A stretch of 64,000 nucleotides of DNA, taken from assembly GCF_026343125.1 (NCBI RefSeq), contig NZ_JAPEMB010000001.1, forward strand, positions 6,515,501 to 6,579,500. The letters are read 5' to 3'. Of the stretch, positions 1-9,011 are shown piece after piece. A program made the position numbers and the translations under genes. This DNA is from Streptomyces sp. NBC_00094 (lineage in GTDB: Bacteria; Actinomycetota; Actinomycetes; Streptomycetales; Streptomycetaceae). Under the pieces are notes generated by a model, which had not been told where the DNA came from, ran no database searches, and saw only the letters and a list, made by a program, of their open reading frames with translations. How positions within the stretch are numbered: the first letter of the stretch is position 1; every line of letters starts with the position of its first letter.

Positions 1-849
1 CGTGACGGCGAGGCCGGTGAGGAGCCCCGTACGCGCGGTCAGGCGTCCCGCGTCGAGGGCGCGCCCGGCCTTCGGCTGGACGAAGGCGGCGGTCGCGGCG
101 AGCACCGAGACGGCCGCGCCGGTGGCGACGGTCCCGAGACCGGCGGCGGCGCCGGAGACCGGCAGGAAGCCGACGCCGACGGAGAGCGCGGCGGTGGCGG
201 CGGCCAGCGCGGCCGTCGGGGCGAGGAACGCCCGGTCGGTCAGGCGGCGCGCGAGGTCGGCCACGGTCTGCCGTTCGCGGGGGAGCGGCGGTACGGACGG
301 TACGGCGAGCGCCGCCCAGAGGGCCACGGCCGCACCGCACACGGCCATCACGACGAACAGCAGGCGCAGGCCGCCGGCCCAGACGAGGAGGCCGCCGAGG
401 AGTGGGCCGAGGGTGTAGCCGATCGACTTGTGGAAGCCGTAACTCCCGAACGCCCGGCCGCGCTTGGCCGCCGGGTTGAGGCGGGCCACGAGCGCCGAGG
501 CGGACGGCGAGAAGGCGGAGGCGGCGGCGCCCTGGCCGAGCCGGGCCGCCCACAGCCAGCCGGGGCTGTCGGCGATCGCGTACAGGGCGGAGGCGGCGGC
601 GAAGGCGAGCAGCCCGCCGAGCAGGACGGGCTTGCCGCCGACGCGGTCGGCGAGCGTGCCGAACACGGGCTTGAGCAGGACCTCGGCGCCGTCGTACAGG
701 GCGAGCAGGCCGCCGAGGACGAGGAGGGAGGTGACGGCGTCCTCGGAGAAACCGCCGAGGTTGGCGGCGATGCCGTGCGCGCCGAACGCGGTGGTGAAAC
801 CGGCGGCGTACAGCGGCCACATGGCGCGCCCGGTGGCTGTCGAGGTCAC
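1..849 (-). CDS. MFS transporter, C-terminus beyond the window
   Basis: The reading frame runs from a GTG at 849 off the left edge, giving 283 residues of a multi-spanning membrane protein. The N-terminus reads VTSTATGRAMWPLYAAGF and is followed by the MFS loop signature GTLADRVGGK after the second predicted helix. The GTG overlaps the stop of the upstream chrB-like gene by four bases (GTGA), so the two are translationally coupled. MFS proteins next to a ChrB-type partner are common in Streptomyces; the substrate cannot be read from the sequence, and chromate or drug export is only a guess. The family call is firm, the substrate is not. Confidence 0.85.
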   Translation of the reverse strand, partial: MTSTATGRAMWPLYAAGFTTAFGAHGIAANLGGFSEDAVTSLLVLGGLLALYDGAEVLLKPVFGTLADRVGGKPVLLGGLLAFAAASALYAIADSPGWLWAARLGQGAAASAFSPSASALVARLNPAAKRGRAFGSYGFHKSIGYTLGPLLGGLLVWAGGLRLLFVVMAVCGAAVALWAALAVPSVPPLPRERQTVADLARRLTDRAFLAPTAALAAATAALSVGVGFLPVSGAAAGLGTVATGAAVSVLAATAAFVQPKAGRALDAGRLTARTGLLTGLAVT

Positions 850-1418
850 GGAGAGGCCTCCTCGCCGACGGCGTGCAGCGCGGCGAAGACCAGTTCGGCG
901 TACTCCTCGCAGACGGACGCGCAGTGCTTCAGCCGCGCGGCGGCCTCGGTCGCCTCCGGGGCGCCGAAGACGTCACGTACCGTCAGAGCCCGGTGCCATC
1001 GCCGGAGTCGCTCCAGGCTCTGTTCCTCCTCCTCCAGCTCGGCGAGGGTGAACTTGGCGATCCGGATCTCCTTGGCGATCTCCTCCTCGAACTTCCCGCA
1101 GTCCGCGAGGAATTCGGCCCAGTCCGCCGACCGGGCCGCGGTGAACATCGCCTGGAACCGGGCGACGTCCCCCTCTCCGCGCCCGGCGGCCTCCAGTGTG
1201 ATCGCCTCGCCGCCGGGGACGCCGCCGGTCAGCGCGACCGCCCGTGCGACGCCGTCGGCGAAGACCGGCACGTCGGGCACGGCCCAGACGCCCTGCCCGA
1301 GGGAGAGTGCGCCGACCTTCCGCAGTTCCCGCCAGACGGCGACGCGGTGCTTGGACGGCGAGGCGGGAAGCCGGACGAGGAGGACGAGCCAGCGGGCATG
1401 GCGAGGTGCGTCTGTCAC
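846..1418 (-). CDS. ChrB-like chromate resistance / regulatory protein
   Basis: This 190-residue protein resembles the ChrB N-terminal family: a start of the form RWLVLLVRLPASPSKHRVAVWRELRKVGA, then GVWAVPD, and a charged helical middle (KFTLAELEEEEQSLERLRRW). ChrB proteins are associated with chromate sensing or resistance, but in Streptomyces the homologue is usually found beside an MFS gene, as here. The start is a GTG without a clear Shine-Dalgarno; a TACATT sequence about 13 bases upstream could be a -10 element, so the mRNA may be nearly leaderless. It is coupled to the MFS gene by a GTGA overlap. Confidence 0.75.
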   Translation of the reverse strand: MTDAPRHARWLVLLVRLPASPSKHRVAVWRELRKVGALSLGQGVWAVPDVPVFADGVARAVALTGGVPGGEAITLEAAGRGEGDVARFQAMFTAARSADWAEFLADCGKFEEEIAKEIRIAKFTLAELEEEEQSLERLRRWHRALTVRDVFGAPEATEAAARLKHCASVCEEYAELVFAALHAVGEEASP

Positions 1419-1453
1419 GACCCGAAATGTAGCACCCGTTACATCGGGGTCGG

Positions 1454-2281
1454 CTACGGCTTCTGGAAGCCGGCGTCCTGGAGGATCTTCTGTGCCTCGG
1501 GGGAGGAGAGCCAGGCGACGAAGGCGGCGGCGGCCTCGGCGTTCTCGGAGTCCTTGAGGGTGGCGGCCGGGTAGGACGCGACGGCGTTCTGCGCGTCCGG
1601 GATCTCCACGGCGTCGACCTTGTCGGCGGCGGAGGTGGCGTCGGTCTTGTAGACGAGTCCGGCGTCGGCCTCGCCGAGCTCGACCTTGCTGAGGACGGCG
1701 CGGACGTTGGGCTCCTGGGAGACCGGCTTCACCGTGATGTTCCGGGCGTCGAGGATCTGTGCGCTGTACTTGCCCGCGGGCACCTCGGGCGCGGCGAGGA
1801 CGACCTTGAGCGTGGTGTCGGCCAGGTCCCGGAGGTCGTCGATCCTGTGGGGGTTGCCCTCGCCGGTCGCGATGACGAGCCGGTTCCCGGCGATGACCGT
1901 CGGGGTGCCGGTGTCGGCCTTGACCTTGTCCATGCTCTTGGTGTCGGCGGTGACGAGGGCGTCGGCGGGGGAGCCCTGGGCGACCTGGGCGACGAGCTCC
2001 TGGGAGCCGGCGAAGGAGAAGGCGATCTCGGTGCCGGGGTGGGACTTCTCGTAGGCGGCGCCGGCCGTCTCGAACACGTTGGTCAGGGAGGCCGCGGCGA
2101 GCACCGTCAGCTTCGCGGCGGGAGCCGCGCCCGCGGACCCGGAGGCCGTGGAGCCGCCGGCCTCCTTCGTGGAGTCCTTCGTGCCGCCGTCGCTGCCGCA
2201 GGCGGCGAGCGGGACGAGGAGGGCGGCGGTCAGGGCGGCAGCGGCGGCGCGGCGGCCGGTGAGGGCGCGGGGGGCGTACAT
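1454..2281 (-). CDS. modA: Molybdate ABC transporter substrate-binding lipoprotein ModA
   Basis: The 275-residue protein starts with a type II signal peptide ending in a lipobox (LVPLAAC, lipidated Cys28), then a short low-complexity linker and a periplasmic-binding-protein domain with the ModA hallmarks LTVLAAASLTNVFE, FSFAGSQELVAQVAQGSPAD and a late DAGLVYKTDA. It should sit on the outer face of the membrane and deliver molybdate (or tungstate) to a ModB permease. No modB or modC is present in the window: downstream genes are ChrB/MFS. The ATG is preceded by AAGGAG. A remnant of the usual upstream Mop regulator lies just upstream. Confidence 0.92.
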   Translation of the reverse strand: MYAPRALTGRRAAAAALTAALLVPLAACGSDGGTKDSTKEAGGSTASGSAGAAPAAKLTVLAAASLTNVFETAGAAYEKSHPGTEIAFSFAGSQELVAQVAQGSPADALVTADTKSMDKVKADTGTPTVIAGNRLVIATGEGNPHRIDDLRDLADTTLKVVLAAPEVPAGKYSAQILDARNITVKPVSQEPNVRAVLSKVELGEADAGLVYKTDATSAADKVDAVEIPDAQNAVASYPAATLKDSENAEAAAAFVAWLSSPEAQKILQDAGFQKP

Positions 2282-2366
2282 GGCGGTCTGGGCTCCTTGG
2301 GGACGAAAGGGCGTGCGGGGCGAGGCGGCGCGGGGCGGCCGGTGTCGCCGGGTGCTGCGTGAGAGG

Positions 2367-2513
2367 TCAGGCGCGGTCGATGGGCGCGCCGGTCGACGTC
2401 ACGCGGGCGGTGGCCTGCTTGCCGACTTCCGGTCCCAGCTCCTCCACGGCATCCCGGGTGGGGAGCGGGGCGGGGCGGTGGGACCGGGCCCGGCCGAATG
2501 TGGAGGACTGCAT
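2367..2513 (-). pseudogene. Remnant of a HTH/TOBE (Mop) molybdate-responsive regulator
   Basis: A 48-codon frame upstream of modA ends in DAVEELGPEVGKQATARVTS followed by TGAPIDRA and a stop. That is the C-terminal half of a TOBE/Mop molybdate-binding domain, which in intact homologues reads like LTREAVEELGLEVG...ATARVKSTNVHIDR (recalled from the family). The first residues (MQSSTFGRARSH) resemble the start of the HTH part (MQSYTIGQAAR). The DNA-binding domain and most of the Mop domain are therefore missing, as after an internal deletion. Intact Streptomyces homologues sit immediately upstream of modA, as here. A short expressed peptide cannot be excluded. Confidence 0.6.
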
Positions 2514-2837
2514 GTGCGACACCGTAGGGCCGTCAAGCTCTCATCTGCAACAAGTCTGTGGGACTTGCCATGGTGAATGCGAGGTCGGCTGGAGGAATCG
2601 ACGAACCCCGGGCCGCCCGGCCCAGGGTGAGCCGGACGCGTCCCCGGGGTGAGAGCGCCACGGGCTGCCGCGCCCTCACTCGATGGGGTGGACTCCCGTG
2701 GCTCCCTGGCGCGCGAAGACGTGAACGGGAGGCGCGTGTCGCGCCGCCCGCGCGGGTCCCGGACCACCTCGCGCCGTCGACCGGCGGCCGCCGGCGGCGG
2801 TCGGTGACGGAGCGGCGCGGCCCTACACTCCCCGCAC
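2514..2837. other. Intergenic region between modA remnant and DUF4239 gene
   Basis: No convincing coding frame was seen. The segment should hold the divergent promoters. A TACACT at 2823-2828 lies only ten bases before the ATG of the rightward gene and could be a -10 element giving a nearly leaderless transcript. Confidence 0.35.
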
Positions 2838-3629
2838 ATGTCGCTCTGGCTGCTCAATCACTTCAGCACCCTCACCCTGGCCGTGGTCACCGTCGGCGGG
2901 ACCGTCGCCCTGGCCGTCGCCGGCAGCGTGCTGCTCCGCCGCAGGCACCCGTCGCTCGCGCAAGGCGAGCACAACGACATGGTCGGGGTGACCCTGGGGA
3001 TGTTCGGCGCGATCTACGGGATCATCCTGGCCTTCGTCATCGTCACCCTCTGGACGCAGCTCGACAGCACGCAGACGATCGTCGCGTCCGAGGCCACCGG
3101 CATGGCGCAGATCGCGCGTGACGCCGCGGCCTTCCCGCCACCGGTCCGCGCCCGCGTCGACGACGCCCTGAGCGGCTACGTCCACGCGGTGGTGGAGGTC
3201 CAGTGGCCCCGGATGCGCGAGGGGAAGCCGAGCTACGAGTCCACCTCCGGCGCGTTCCAGGCCGTCTACGACGTGTTGCAGGCGTACGAGCCGAAGACGG
3301 CCCGCGAGGAGGTCTTCTACGAGAAGGCCGTCAGCCACCTGGACGACGTCGCCTCCCAGCGGCGGGCCCGCCTGACCATGGCCGAGCAGCAACTGCCCCC
3401 GCTGCTCCAGGCCCTGGCCTTCGGCGGCGCGATCGTCCTGATCCCGCTCACCTTCCTGTACGGCATGCGCAAGCTGCGGATCCAGCTCCTCTTCGTCGCC
3501 TCCGTCGCCGCCCTGATCGGCTTCAGCCTGCTCCTGGTCTTCGTCCTCGACCGCCCCTTCGCCGGCGAACTCAGCGTGAGCCCGGCACCGTACCGAGAGG
3601 GAGCGCTCGCGCGGTACTGGACGCCGTGA
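2838..3629 (+). CDS. DUF4239-type integral membrane protein
   Basis: The 263-residue protein has four predicted membrane segments in the DUF4239 arrangement: two N-terminal (about residues 8-33 and 47-70, the latter GVTLGMFGAIYGIILAFVIVT), a soluble helical centre of about 120 residues (ARVDDALSGYVHAVVEVQWP), and two C-terminal segments (about 188-208 and 215-237). The family is related to bestrophin-like channels but has no established function. The gene stands alone. No Shine-Dalgarno is evident. Confidence 0.82.
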   Translation: MSLWLLNHFSTLTLAVVTVGGTVALAVAGSVLLRRRHPSLAQGEHNDMVGVTLGMFGAIYGIILAFVIVTLWTQLDSTQTIVASEATGMAQIARDAAAFPPPVRARVDDALSGYVHAVVEVQWPRMREGKPSYESTSGAFQAVYDVLQAYEPKTAREEVFYEKAVSHLDDVASQRRARLTMAEQQLPPLLQALAFGGAIVLIPLTFLYGMRKLRIQLLFVASVAALIGFSLLLVFVLDRPFAGELSVSPAPYREGALARYWTP

Positions 3630-3815
3630 GCCCCCGCACGGCCACCCGGGAGCGCCCCGTCGCGGGGCGTCACCCGCGTGCGGGGCAACCGGCCCCATGG
3701 CGTGGGCCACGCGGGCGAACTCCCGGCCACGGCTGCCGGCGCCGTCCGCCGAGGTGCCGACATGGTCGTCGAGGCGCCACACCCCGGCGCCTCGTGCCCT
3801 GCCAAGGAGAGGCCC

Positions 3816-4784
3816 ATGTTCCGAGTCCCCCGCCTGGCCGCCACGGCCACGGCCGCCGTCGCCCTCGCCGTGTCCGTACCGGGCCCCACAGCGGCCGGCG
3901 AACCGGCGGCGCCGGGCCCGCGCGTCGTCGCCCGCTTCGACTTCGCCCTCGGACGGACACCGGAGAACATCGCCCTCGAACCCGACGGCTCCGCGAACCT
4001 GACCTGGTCCTTCGCCCGGCAGATCGTCAACGTCGACAAGCGGGGCACCACGCGGATCCTCGCGACCCTGCCCGCCGTGGCCAACCCGGACACCCCCGTC
4101 ATCGGCGCGGCCGCCGCCATGGGCATCGCGCGCGCCCACGACGGCACGCTCTACGTCACCTACGCCACCGGTACGAGCGAGACCGGCGTCTGGCGCGTCA
4201 GGAACGACGGCAGCGCGCCCGTCCGGATCGCGCAGCTCCCGGCCGACGGGTTCCCCAACGGCCTCGCCCTCGACGAGGAATGCGGTGTGCTGTACGTCGC
4301 CGACTCGGTCCTCGGAACGGTGTGGCGCGTCCCGCAGGAGGGCGGCACGCCCACCGCCTGGGCCACCGGGACCGCACTGCAGCCCTTGGCCGCCCCCGAC
4401 GGCGTCGTCGGTGCCAACGGCCTCAAGGTCCACAACGGCGCCGTGTGGGTGTCCAACACCGACCGCAGGACACTGCTGCGCATCCCCGTACGGGCCGACA
4501 AGAGCGCGGGCCCGGTCGAGACCAGGGCGACCGGCCTCGCCTGGATCGACGACTTCGCCTTCACCGGGCACGACGACACGGTCCTCGCCGCGCTGATCAT
4601 GGACAACGTCCTCGCCCTCGTACGACCCGACGGCACCCACGAGACCGTCCTCGACCAGCAGGACGGGCTCTCCAACCCGACGTCCGTGGCGGTGCGCGGC
4701 AAGACCGTCTACGTCCCCAGCGCGTCCTACTTCACCACCGTGAAGGACCCGAACCTCCTCCTGGCCCGGCTCGACGCGAAGTAG
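3816..4784 (+). CDS. Secreted SMP-30/gluconolactonase-like beta-propeller protein
   Basis: The ATG at 3816 follows AAGGAG at good spacing, so the 322-residue form with a Sec signal peptide (FRVPRLAATATAAVALAVSV, cleavage near GPTAAG) is chosen over an upstream in-frame start. The mature part has repeated propeller-strand motifs such as ENIALEPDGSANLTW, FPNGLALDEECGVLYVADS, and NGLKVHNGAVWVSNTDR, typical of SMP-30/strictosidine synthase-like six-bladed propellers. It is probably an extracellular lactonase or sugar-binding protein; no substrate can be assigned. It stands as a single transcription unit before the ricin-B gene. Confidence 0.75.
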   Translation: MFRVPRLAATATAAVALAVSVPGPTAAGEPAAPGPRVVARFDFALGRTPENIALEPDGSANLTWSFARQIVNVDKRGTTRILATLPAVANPDTPVIGAAAAMGIARAHDGTLYVTYATGTSETGVWRVRNDGSAPVRIAQLPADGFPNGLALDEECGVLYVADSVLGTVWRVPQEGGTPTAWATGTALQPLAAPDGVVGANGLKVHNGAVWVSNTDRRTLLRIPVRADKSAGPVETRATGLAWIDDFAFTGHDDTVLAALIMDNVLALVRPDGTHETVLDQQDGLSNPTSVAVRGKTVYVPSASYFTTVKDPNLLLARLDAK

Positions 4785-4944
4785 CTCCCGGCGGCCGGAA
4801 AGTCCAAGTCCTGTGGCCGAGCGTCCATGTGCACGGATCGCCGGGCGCGGTTCTGTGTACTCAGCCGTCGCCGACCGGCGGGTCGTCACGCGAGGAAGCG
4901 CCGCCACGGAGTGCGGCGCGCCGAGCCCATCCAAGGAGTCCCCT

Positions 4945-7197
4945 GTGTCAACTCCTCGAAGAAGTCTGATAGGTACGGTCGTCGCCGTGACCCTCACGCT
5001 CGCCGGAGGGGGCGCCGCGGCGACCGCCCCGGCCGCGGCGACCACCCCCGTGTCGGCGACCGCGGAGGCCGTCACGTACGGCATCACCGTCGGGGCGAAG
5101 GGATCGTGGACCCATCCCGACGACACCCCGGCCGCCACCTACATCGACAAGGACGGCACCTTCTACTTCCAACAGGCCCACGCGCTCTACGGATCGACGG
5201 ACCCGCGCAAGTGGAGCTTCTTCACCGGGACGAACTTCGACACCGCCGTCCGGTCGAGCGCGATCAGCGACGCCGTGAACCCGGCGAACGCCGACGACCG
5301 CAACAACGACACCACATGGCGGTGCAACAACAGTCCGACAGGGCGGGAGTCCACCGACCCGCCGGCCGGATCCTCGTACTCCCAGAAGAACTTCTGCGAC
5401 CTCGCCGGTGTCTGGGTCGACCCGGACACCGGTGACTGGTACGGCCTCGTCCACAACGAGTTCACCCCGCAGCCCTTCGGTGACGGCATCCACTACGACG
5501 GGATCGACTACGCGGTCTCCACCGACCAGGGCCGGACCTGGACCATCAAGGACCACGTCATCACCTCCCCGTACAGCACCCGGCGGGGCGACACGGCGGC
5601 CTTCCCCCAGCAGACGTACCACTACGGCGACGGTGACCCGCGCCTGTTCGTCGACACCGCCTCGGGGTACTTCTACGCCTTCTACGGTTCGAGGATCGTG
5701 GAGAAGGGCGGCAGTTGGAAGGCCTTCCACGCGCACGTGGCCCGCGCCCCCATCTCCGGGAAGATGGCGCCCGGTTCCTGGAAGAAGTGGTACGACGGGA
5801 CCTGGACCGAGCCCGGTACCGGAGGACGCGAGAGCAACATGACGCCGGTCGGCGGCTCCGACACCACCGGCTACACCCCCGTCGCGGGCGAGTACGACCC
5901 GGCGAACTCCGGCACCGTGAGCCAGCAGGTCGCGGCGGGCAAGATGCCGCCCACCTCGCCGCTCTTCGTCATGGACATCACCTACAACGCGTACCTGGGG
6001 CTGTACATCGGCGAGCCGCAGGCCGTCGACCAGAGCGGCAACGCCTCCCAGGAGATCTACGCCACCGACGACCTCACCCGTCAGAAGTGGTTCCGCCTCG
6101 GGGACACGGGCAGTTACCGGAACGCCTCGTGGTACCGCTGGTTCCTCGACGGCGTGAACAAGACCGGCTCGGGGATCACCGGCAAGAACTTCCGCTCCTA
6201 CTGCTCCTTCGGCTGCTCGGGCGGGAAGTCCAGCGAGTACGTCAACCTCGTCGTCCAGTCCTCCGCGCCCGCCCGGCCCCTCGACACGACCATGGCGTAC
6301 CGCATCGCCAGTGGCGGCGGCCGTGTCCTCGCCCAGGTCTCCGGCGGCTCGGCCACCACGTCCGTGCCCTCGGCCACCGGCGCCGCCCTCGAATCCTGGA
6401 TCTTCCGCGCCAACGGGGACGGTTCGCACAGCATCGCCAACGCCGCCACCGGACAGCTCCTCGGCGTCGCCTCCACCGCCACGAGCACCCGCGCCTGGGG
6501 CACACGGCCGACGGTCACCGCGGCCCCGGCGGGCGGCCCCGGCGTGGGGCAGCAATGGTTCGTCATCCCCGGCACCTCCCCGGTGGACGGCTCGCCGAAC
6601 GGGACGTACCGGCTGGTCAACCGCTACAGCGGCCTGGTGATCGGCATGTCCGCCACCGCCGACCGGACGACCGAGACGACCCCCGTCCGCAGCTGGACCA
6701 ACACCACGGGCAACGCGGTCGGCGGGACGCGGACGGCGGGCGAGCAGACCCTGACCCTCACCGCGGTCGGCCAGGCCCCCGGGACGATCCCCGACGGCGA
6801 CCACACCCTCACGGCGAGCGGCAAGGCGCTCGACAACCCCGGCCACAGCACCACCGCGGGCACCCAGCTCGTCACCTGGACCCCCAACGGCGGCGCCAAC
6901 CAGACGTGGCGGTTCACCCGTCGCTCCGACGGCTCCTACGAGCTCGCCAACGCCGAGTCGGGGCTCTGCGCCGACGTCGACAGCGGGTCCACGGCCGCCG
7001 GCGCCAAGGTGATCCAGTGGACCTGCACCGGCGGCGGCAACCAGAGCTGGAACGTGACGCGGCTCGCGAACGGCGCGTACACCGTGGCCTCCGTGAAGAG
7101 CGGACTGCTGCTCACCACGGCATCCACCGCCAACGGCGCCGCGGTCACCCAGCAGCCGGACACCGGCTCGGCCCTGCAGCAGTGGACGATCAACTGA
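4945..7197 (+). CDS. Secreted protein with glycosidase-like N-domain and tandem ricin-B lectin domains
   Basis: The GTG at 4945 follows AAGGAG and begins a Sec signal peptide (STPRRSLIGTVVAVTLTLAGG), so it is preferred to an ATG 44 codons upstream. The 750-residue product has an N-terminal region of about 420 residues with five-bladed-propeller-like motifs (VWVDPDTGDWYGLVHNE, IDYAVSTDQGRTWT, DGDPRLFVDTASGYFYAFY). This is followed by ricin-type beta-trefoil repeats: QQWFV and NGTYRLVNRYSGLVIG near residues 530-560, and QTWRF, QSWNV, QQWTI in the last 120 residues. It is an exported carbohydrate-active or carbohydrate-binding protein. The N-domain family was not identified with certainty. Confidence 0.75.
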   Translation: MSTPRRSLIGTVVAVTLTLAGGGAAATAPAAATTPVSATAEAVTYGITVGAKGSWTHPDDTPAATYIDKDGTFYFQQAHALYGSTDPRKWSFFTGTNFDTAVRSSAISDAVNPANADDRNNDTTWRCNNSPTGRESTDPPAGSSYSQKNFCDLAGVWVDPDTGDWYGLVHNEFTPQPFGDGIHYDGIDYAVSTDQGRTWTIKDHVITSPYSTRRGDTAAFPQQTYHYGDGDPRLFVDTASGYFYAFYGSRIVEKGGSWKAFHAHVARAPISGKMAPGSWKKWYDGTWTEPGTGGRESNMTPVGGSDTTGYTPVAGEYDPANSGTVSQQVAAGKMPPTSPLFVMDITYNAYLGLYIGEPQAVDQSGNASQEIYATDDLTRQKWFRLGDTGSYRNASWYRWFLDGVNKTGSGITGKNFRSYCSFGCSGGKSSEYVNLVVQSSAPARPLDTTMAYRIASGGGRVLAQVSGGSATTSVPSATGAALESWIFRANGDGSHSIANAATGQLLGVASTATSTRAWGTRPTVTAAPAGGPGVGQQWFVIPGTSPVDGSPNGTYRLVNRYSGLVIGMSATADRTTETTPVRSWTNTTGNAVGGTRTAGEQTLTLTAVGQAPGTIPDGDHTLTASGKALDNPGHSTTAGTQLVTWTPNGGANQTWRFTRRSDGSYELANAESGLCADVDSGSTAAGAKVIQWTCTGGGNQSWNVTRLANGAYTVASVKSGLLLTTASTANGAAVTQQPDTGSALQQWTIN

Positions 7198-7208
7198 CGC
7201 GGATCCGA

Positions 7209-7250
7209 GGAGGGGCGCCCTGTCGACCTCGATCGACAGGGCGCCCCTCC
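7209..7250. terminator. Bidirectional hairpin terminator
   Basis: An 18-bp perfect stem (arms 7209-7226 and 7233-7250, GC-rich, outer part GGAGGGGCGCC) with a 6-nt loop lies between the convergent ricin-B and carboxylesterase genes. Confidence 0.8.
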
Positions 7251-7277
7251 GTTTCGGGACCGGAGGCCTCTCCCGCG

Positions 7278-8897
7278 TCAGCCGGTGGTGTTCCAGAGAT
7301 CGCAGTGGTGGTCCGCGGCGAGCGTGCCCGTGGACGCGTTGCCGCCGGCGGACGCCGTACGGAGCTGGAGCACCTGGCCCGGGCGGGCGCCCTGTTCCGG
7401 CATGGGCTGCTGCCCCCGGGCGCGGGGCGGGGTGCCGTGCAGGAAGGAGCCCCAGTACTCGGTCATCTGGGCGGCGAGCGCGCGCTGCTCGGCGTTGAAC
7501 GGCGCGGCGATGCCGTACGGCTTGAAGAGGTAGTTCAGTTCGGCGGCGTGCGTGGCGCCGAAGTCGAAGCCGGTGTTCTGGGGGAGCGAGGCGAACAGGG
7601 GCGAGGTGCGGTCGGCGAACTCGAACGCGTACACCTTGCCCCGCTGCGCGAGGAGCGGGTCGACGGCGAGGGCCGGGCAGGCGAAGAGCCGGTCGCCGAA
7701 GGCGGTGCCGTAGGCGTACGCCGGGCGCTCGTACGCGGAGAGCGGGTAGCGGGCGAGCGCCCGGGCGCCGAGGTCCGGACCGAAGGTGGAGGCGAGGGCC
7801 GCCGGGTAGGCGTCGGCGGTGAGGGGGTTGCCCCAGCGGTCGAAGGAGTCGTACGCGAAGACGAGCCCCTCCTTGCTGGTGGCGCCGTTCATCACGGGAA
7901 CCCGGGAGGCGCGGCCGGAGGCGAACGCCTCGGCGGGCTGGACGGGCAGCTCGGCGGTGCCGGCGGTGTAGCCCCAGGAGCGGCGCGTGGAGGCCTGCGC
8001 GTCCAGGATCTCCTTGGTGCTCTTCGCGCGGAGACAGTCGGCAGCCGTCGCCGGTTCGGTACAGCCGAGTCCGGCGGCGAAGGCGAGGGAGGAGGTGACG
8101 GCCTGCTCGCGGGGGGTCCCGGCACAGTTGCCGAAGGTGCCGCTCTGGATGATCGCGGCGCGGTAGAGGCCGCGGCTCGCGGGGGAGGCGAGCTGGTTGC
8201 ACACGGCGCTGCCGCCGGCGGACTCGCCGGCGAGCGTGACGCGGGCCGGGTCGCCACCGAAGGCACCGATGTTGGCACGGACCCAGCGCAGGGCCTGCTG
8301 CTGGTCGAGGAGGGCGAAGTTACCGCCGGCGCCGGGGAGGGTGAGGAAGCCGAGTGCGCCGAGGCGGTAGTTGAGGGTGACGACGATGCTGTCGGTGCTG
8401 CGCGCGAAGGAGTCGGGGACGATGTCGCGCGCGGTGCCTCCGACGTTGCCGCCGCCGTGGATCCAGACCATGACCGGACGCTTGGCGCCGACGCCGGCGT
8501 GGCGGCCGGTGGGCGGGGTGTAGACGTTGACGTCGAGGCAGTCCTCGGTGGTCCGCTGCTGCTCGAAGCCGGGGGCCCAGTACGTGTTCTGGGCGCAGTA
8601 CGCGCCGTAGCGGGTGGCGTCCCGTACCCCCGTCCAGTCGGCGGCGGGCTTCGGCGCGCGCCAGCGCAGGGGGCCGGTGGGGGCCTCGGCGTACGGGATT
8701 CCGAGGAACTGGCGCCCCTGGTCCGTGGCCTCTCCGCGCACCCAGCCGTTGTCCGTGCGGACGAGGGTGGGGGCGGGGGCCTCGTGGGCCTGGGCGGCGC
8801 CGACGGGGACGAGGGCGGTGGCGGCGACGGTGAGGGGGAGGGCGATGCGGCGCACGCGCCGCATCAGCGCGGGCAGACGGCCGGCGGGCGGGGTCAT
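7278..8897 (-). CDS. Secreted type-B carboxylesterase
   Basis: The 539-residue product begins with a signal peptide (MRRVRRIALPLTVAATALVPVGAAQA) and continues with the carboxylesterase fold: GWVRGEATDQGRQFLGIPYAEAPTG, the oxyanion-hole WIHGGGNVGG, NYRLGALGF, and the nucleophile elbow GESAGG with catalytic Ser226. The acid and His residues follow in the C-terminal half (ATHAAELNYLF is consistent with the His region). It hydrolyses carboxylic esters outside the cell; substrate unknown. The ATG at 8897 has CAGGAG upstream. It is divergent from a PadR regulator with an operator-like dyad between them, so PadR control is likely. Confidence 0.9.
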   Translation of the reverse strand: MTPPAGRLPALMRRVRRIALPLTVAATALVPVGAAQAHEAPAPTLVRTDNGWVRGEATDQGRQFLGIPYAEAPTGPLRWRAPKPAADWTGVRDATRYGAYCAQNTYWAPGFEQQRTTEDCLDVNVYTPPTGRHAGVGAKRPVMVWIHGGGNVGGTARDIVPDSFARSTDSIVVTLNYRLGALGFLTLPGAGGNFALLDQQQALRWVRANIGAFGGDPARVTLAGESAGGSAVCNQLASPASRGLYRAAIIQSGTFGNCAGTPREQAVTSSLAFAAGLGCTEPATAADCLRAKSTKEILDAQASTRRSWGYTAGTAELPVQPAEAFASGRASRVPVMNGATSKEGLVFAYDSFDRWGNPLTADAYPAALASTFGPDLGARALARYPLSAYERPAYAYGTAFGDRLFACPALAVDPLLAQRGKVYAFEFADRTSPLFASLPQNTGFDFGATHAAELNYLFKPYGIAAPFNAEQRALAAQMTEYWGSFLHGTPPRARGQQPMPEQGARPGQVLQLRTASAGGNASTGTLAADHHCDLWNTTG

Positions 8898-8961
8898 AGG
8901 GTCTCCTGGAGCAAGGTGCGTGCCCAGCTGTGGGCGCCGCGAGCATAGATGCCGAGTGCCA

Positions 8962-8979
8962 TAGGTGACTAGTGACCTA
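8962..8979. promoter_or_regulatory. Operator-like dyad between carboxylesterase and padR genes
   Basis: The 18-bp sequence TAGGTGACTAGTGACCTA is an inverted repeat of nine-base arms with one mismatched pair. It lies in the 114-bp divergent intergenic region and is a plausible site for the PadR-type regulator, which would be autoregulated. Confidence 0.5.
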
Positions 8980-9011
8980 GTGGGTACCGGGCGAAAGGTG
9001 ACAGGAGAGAG

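Noticed and set aside
4948..8202. A 1084-codon minus-strand frame across the ricin-B and esterase genes
   Set aside because: It covers two real genes on different strands and has Arg/Pro/Gly composition without any domain motif.
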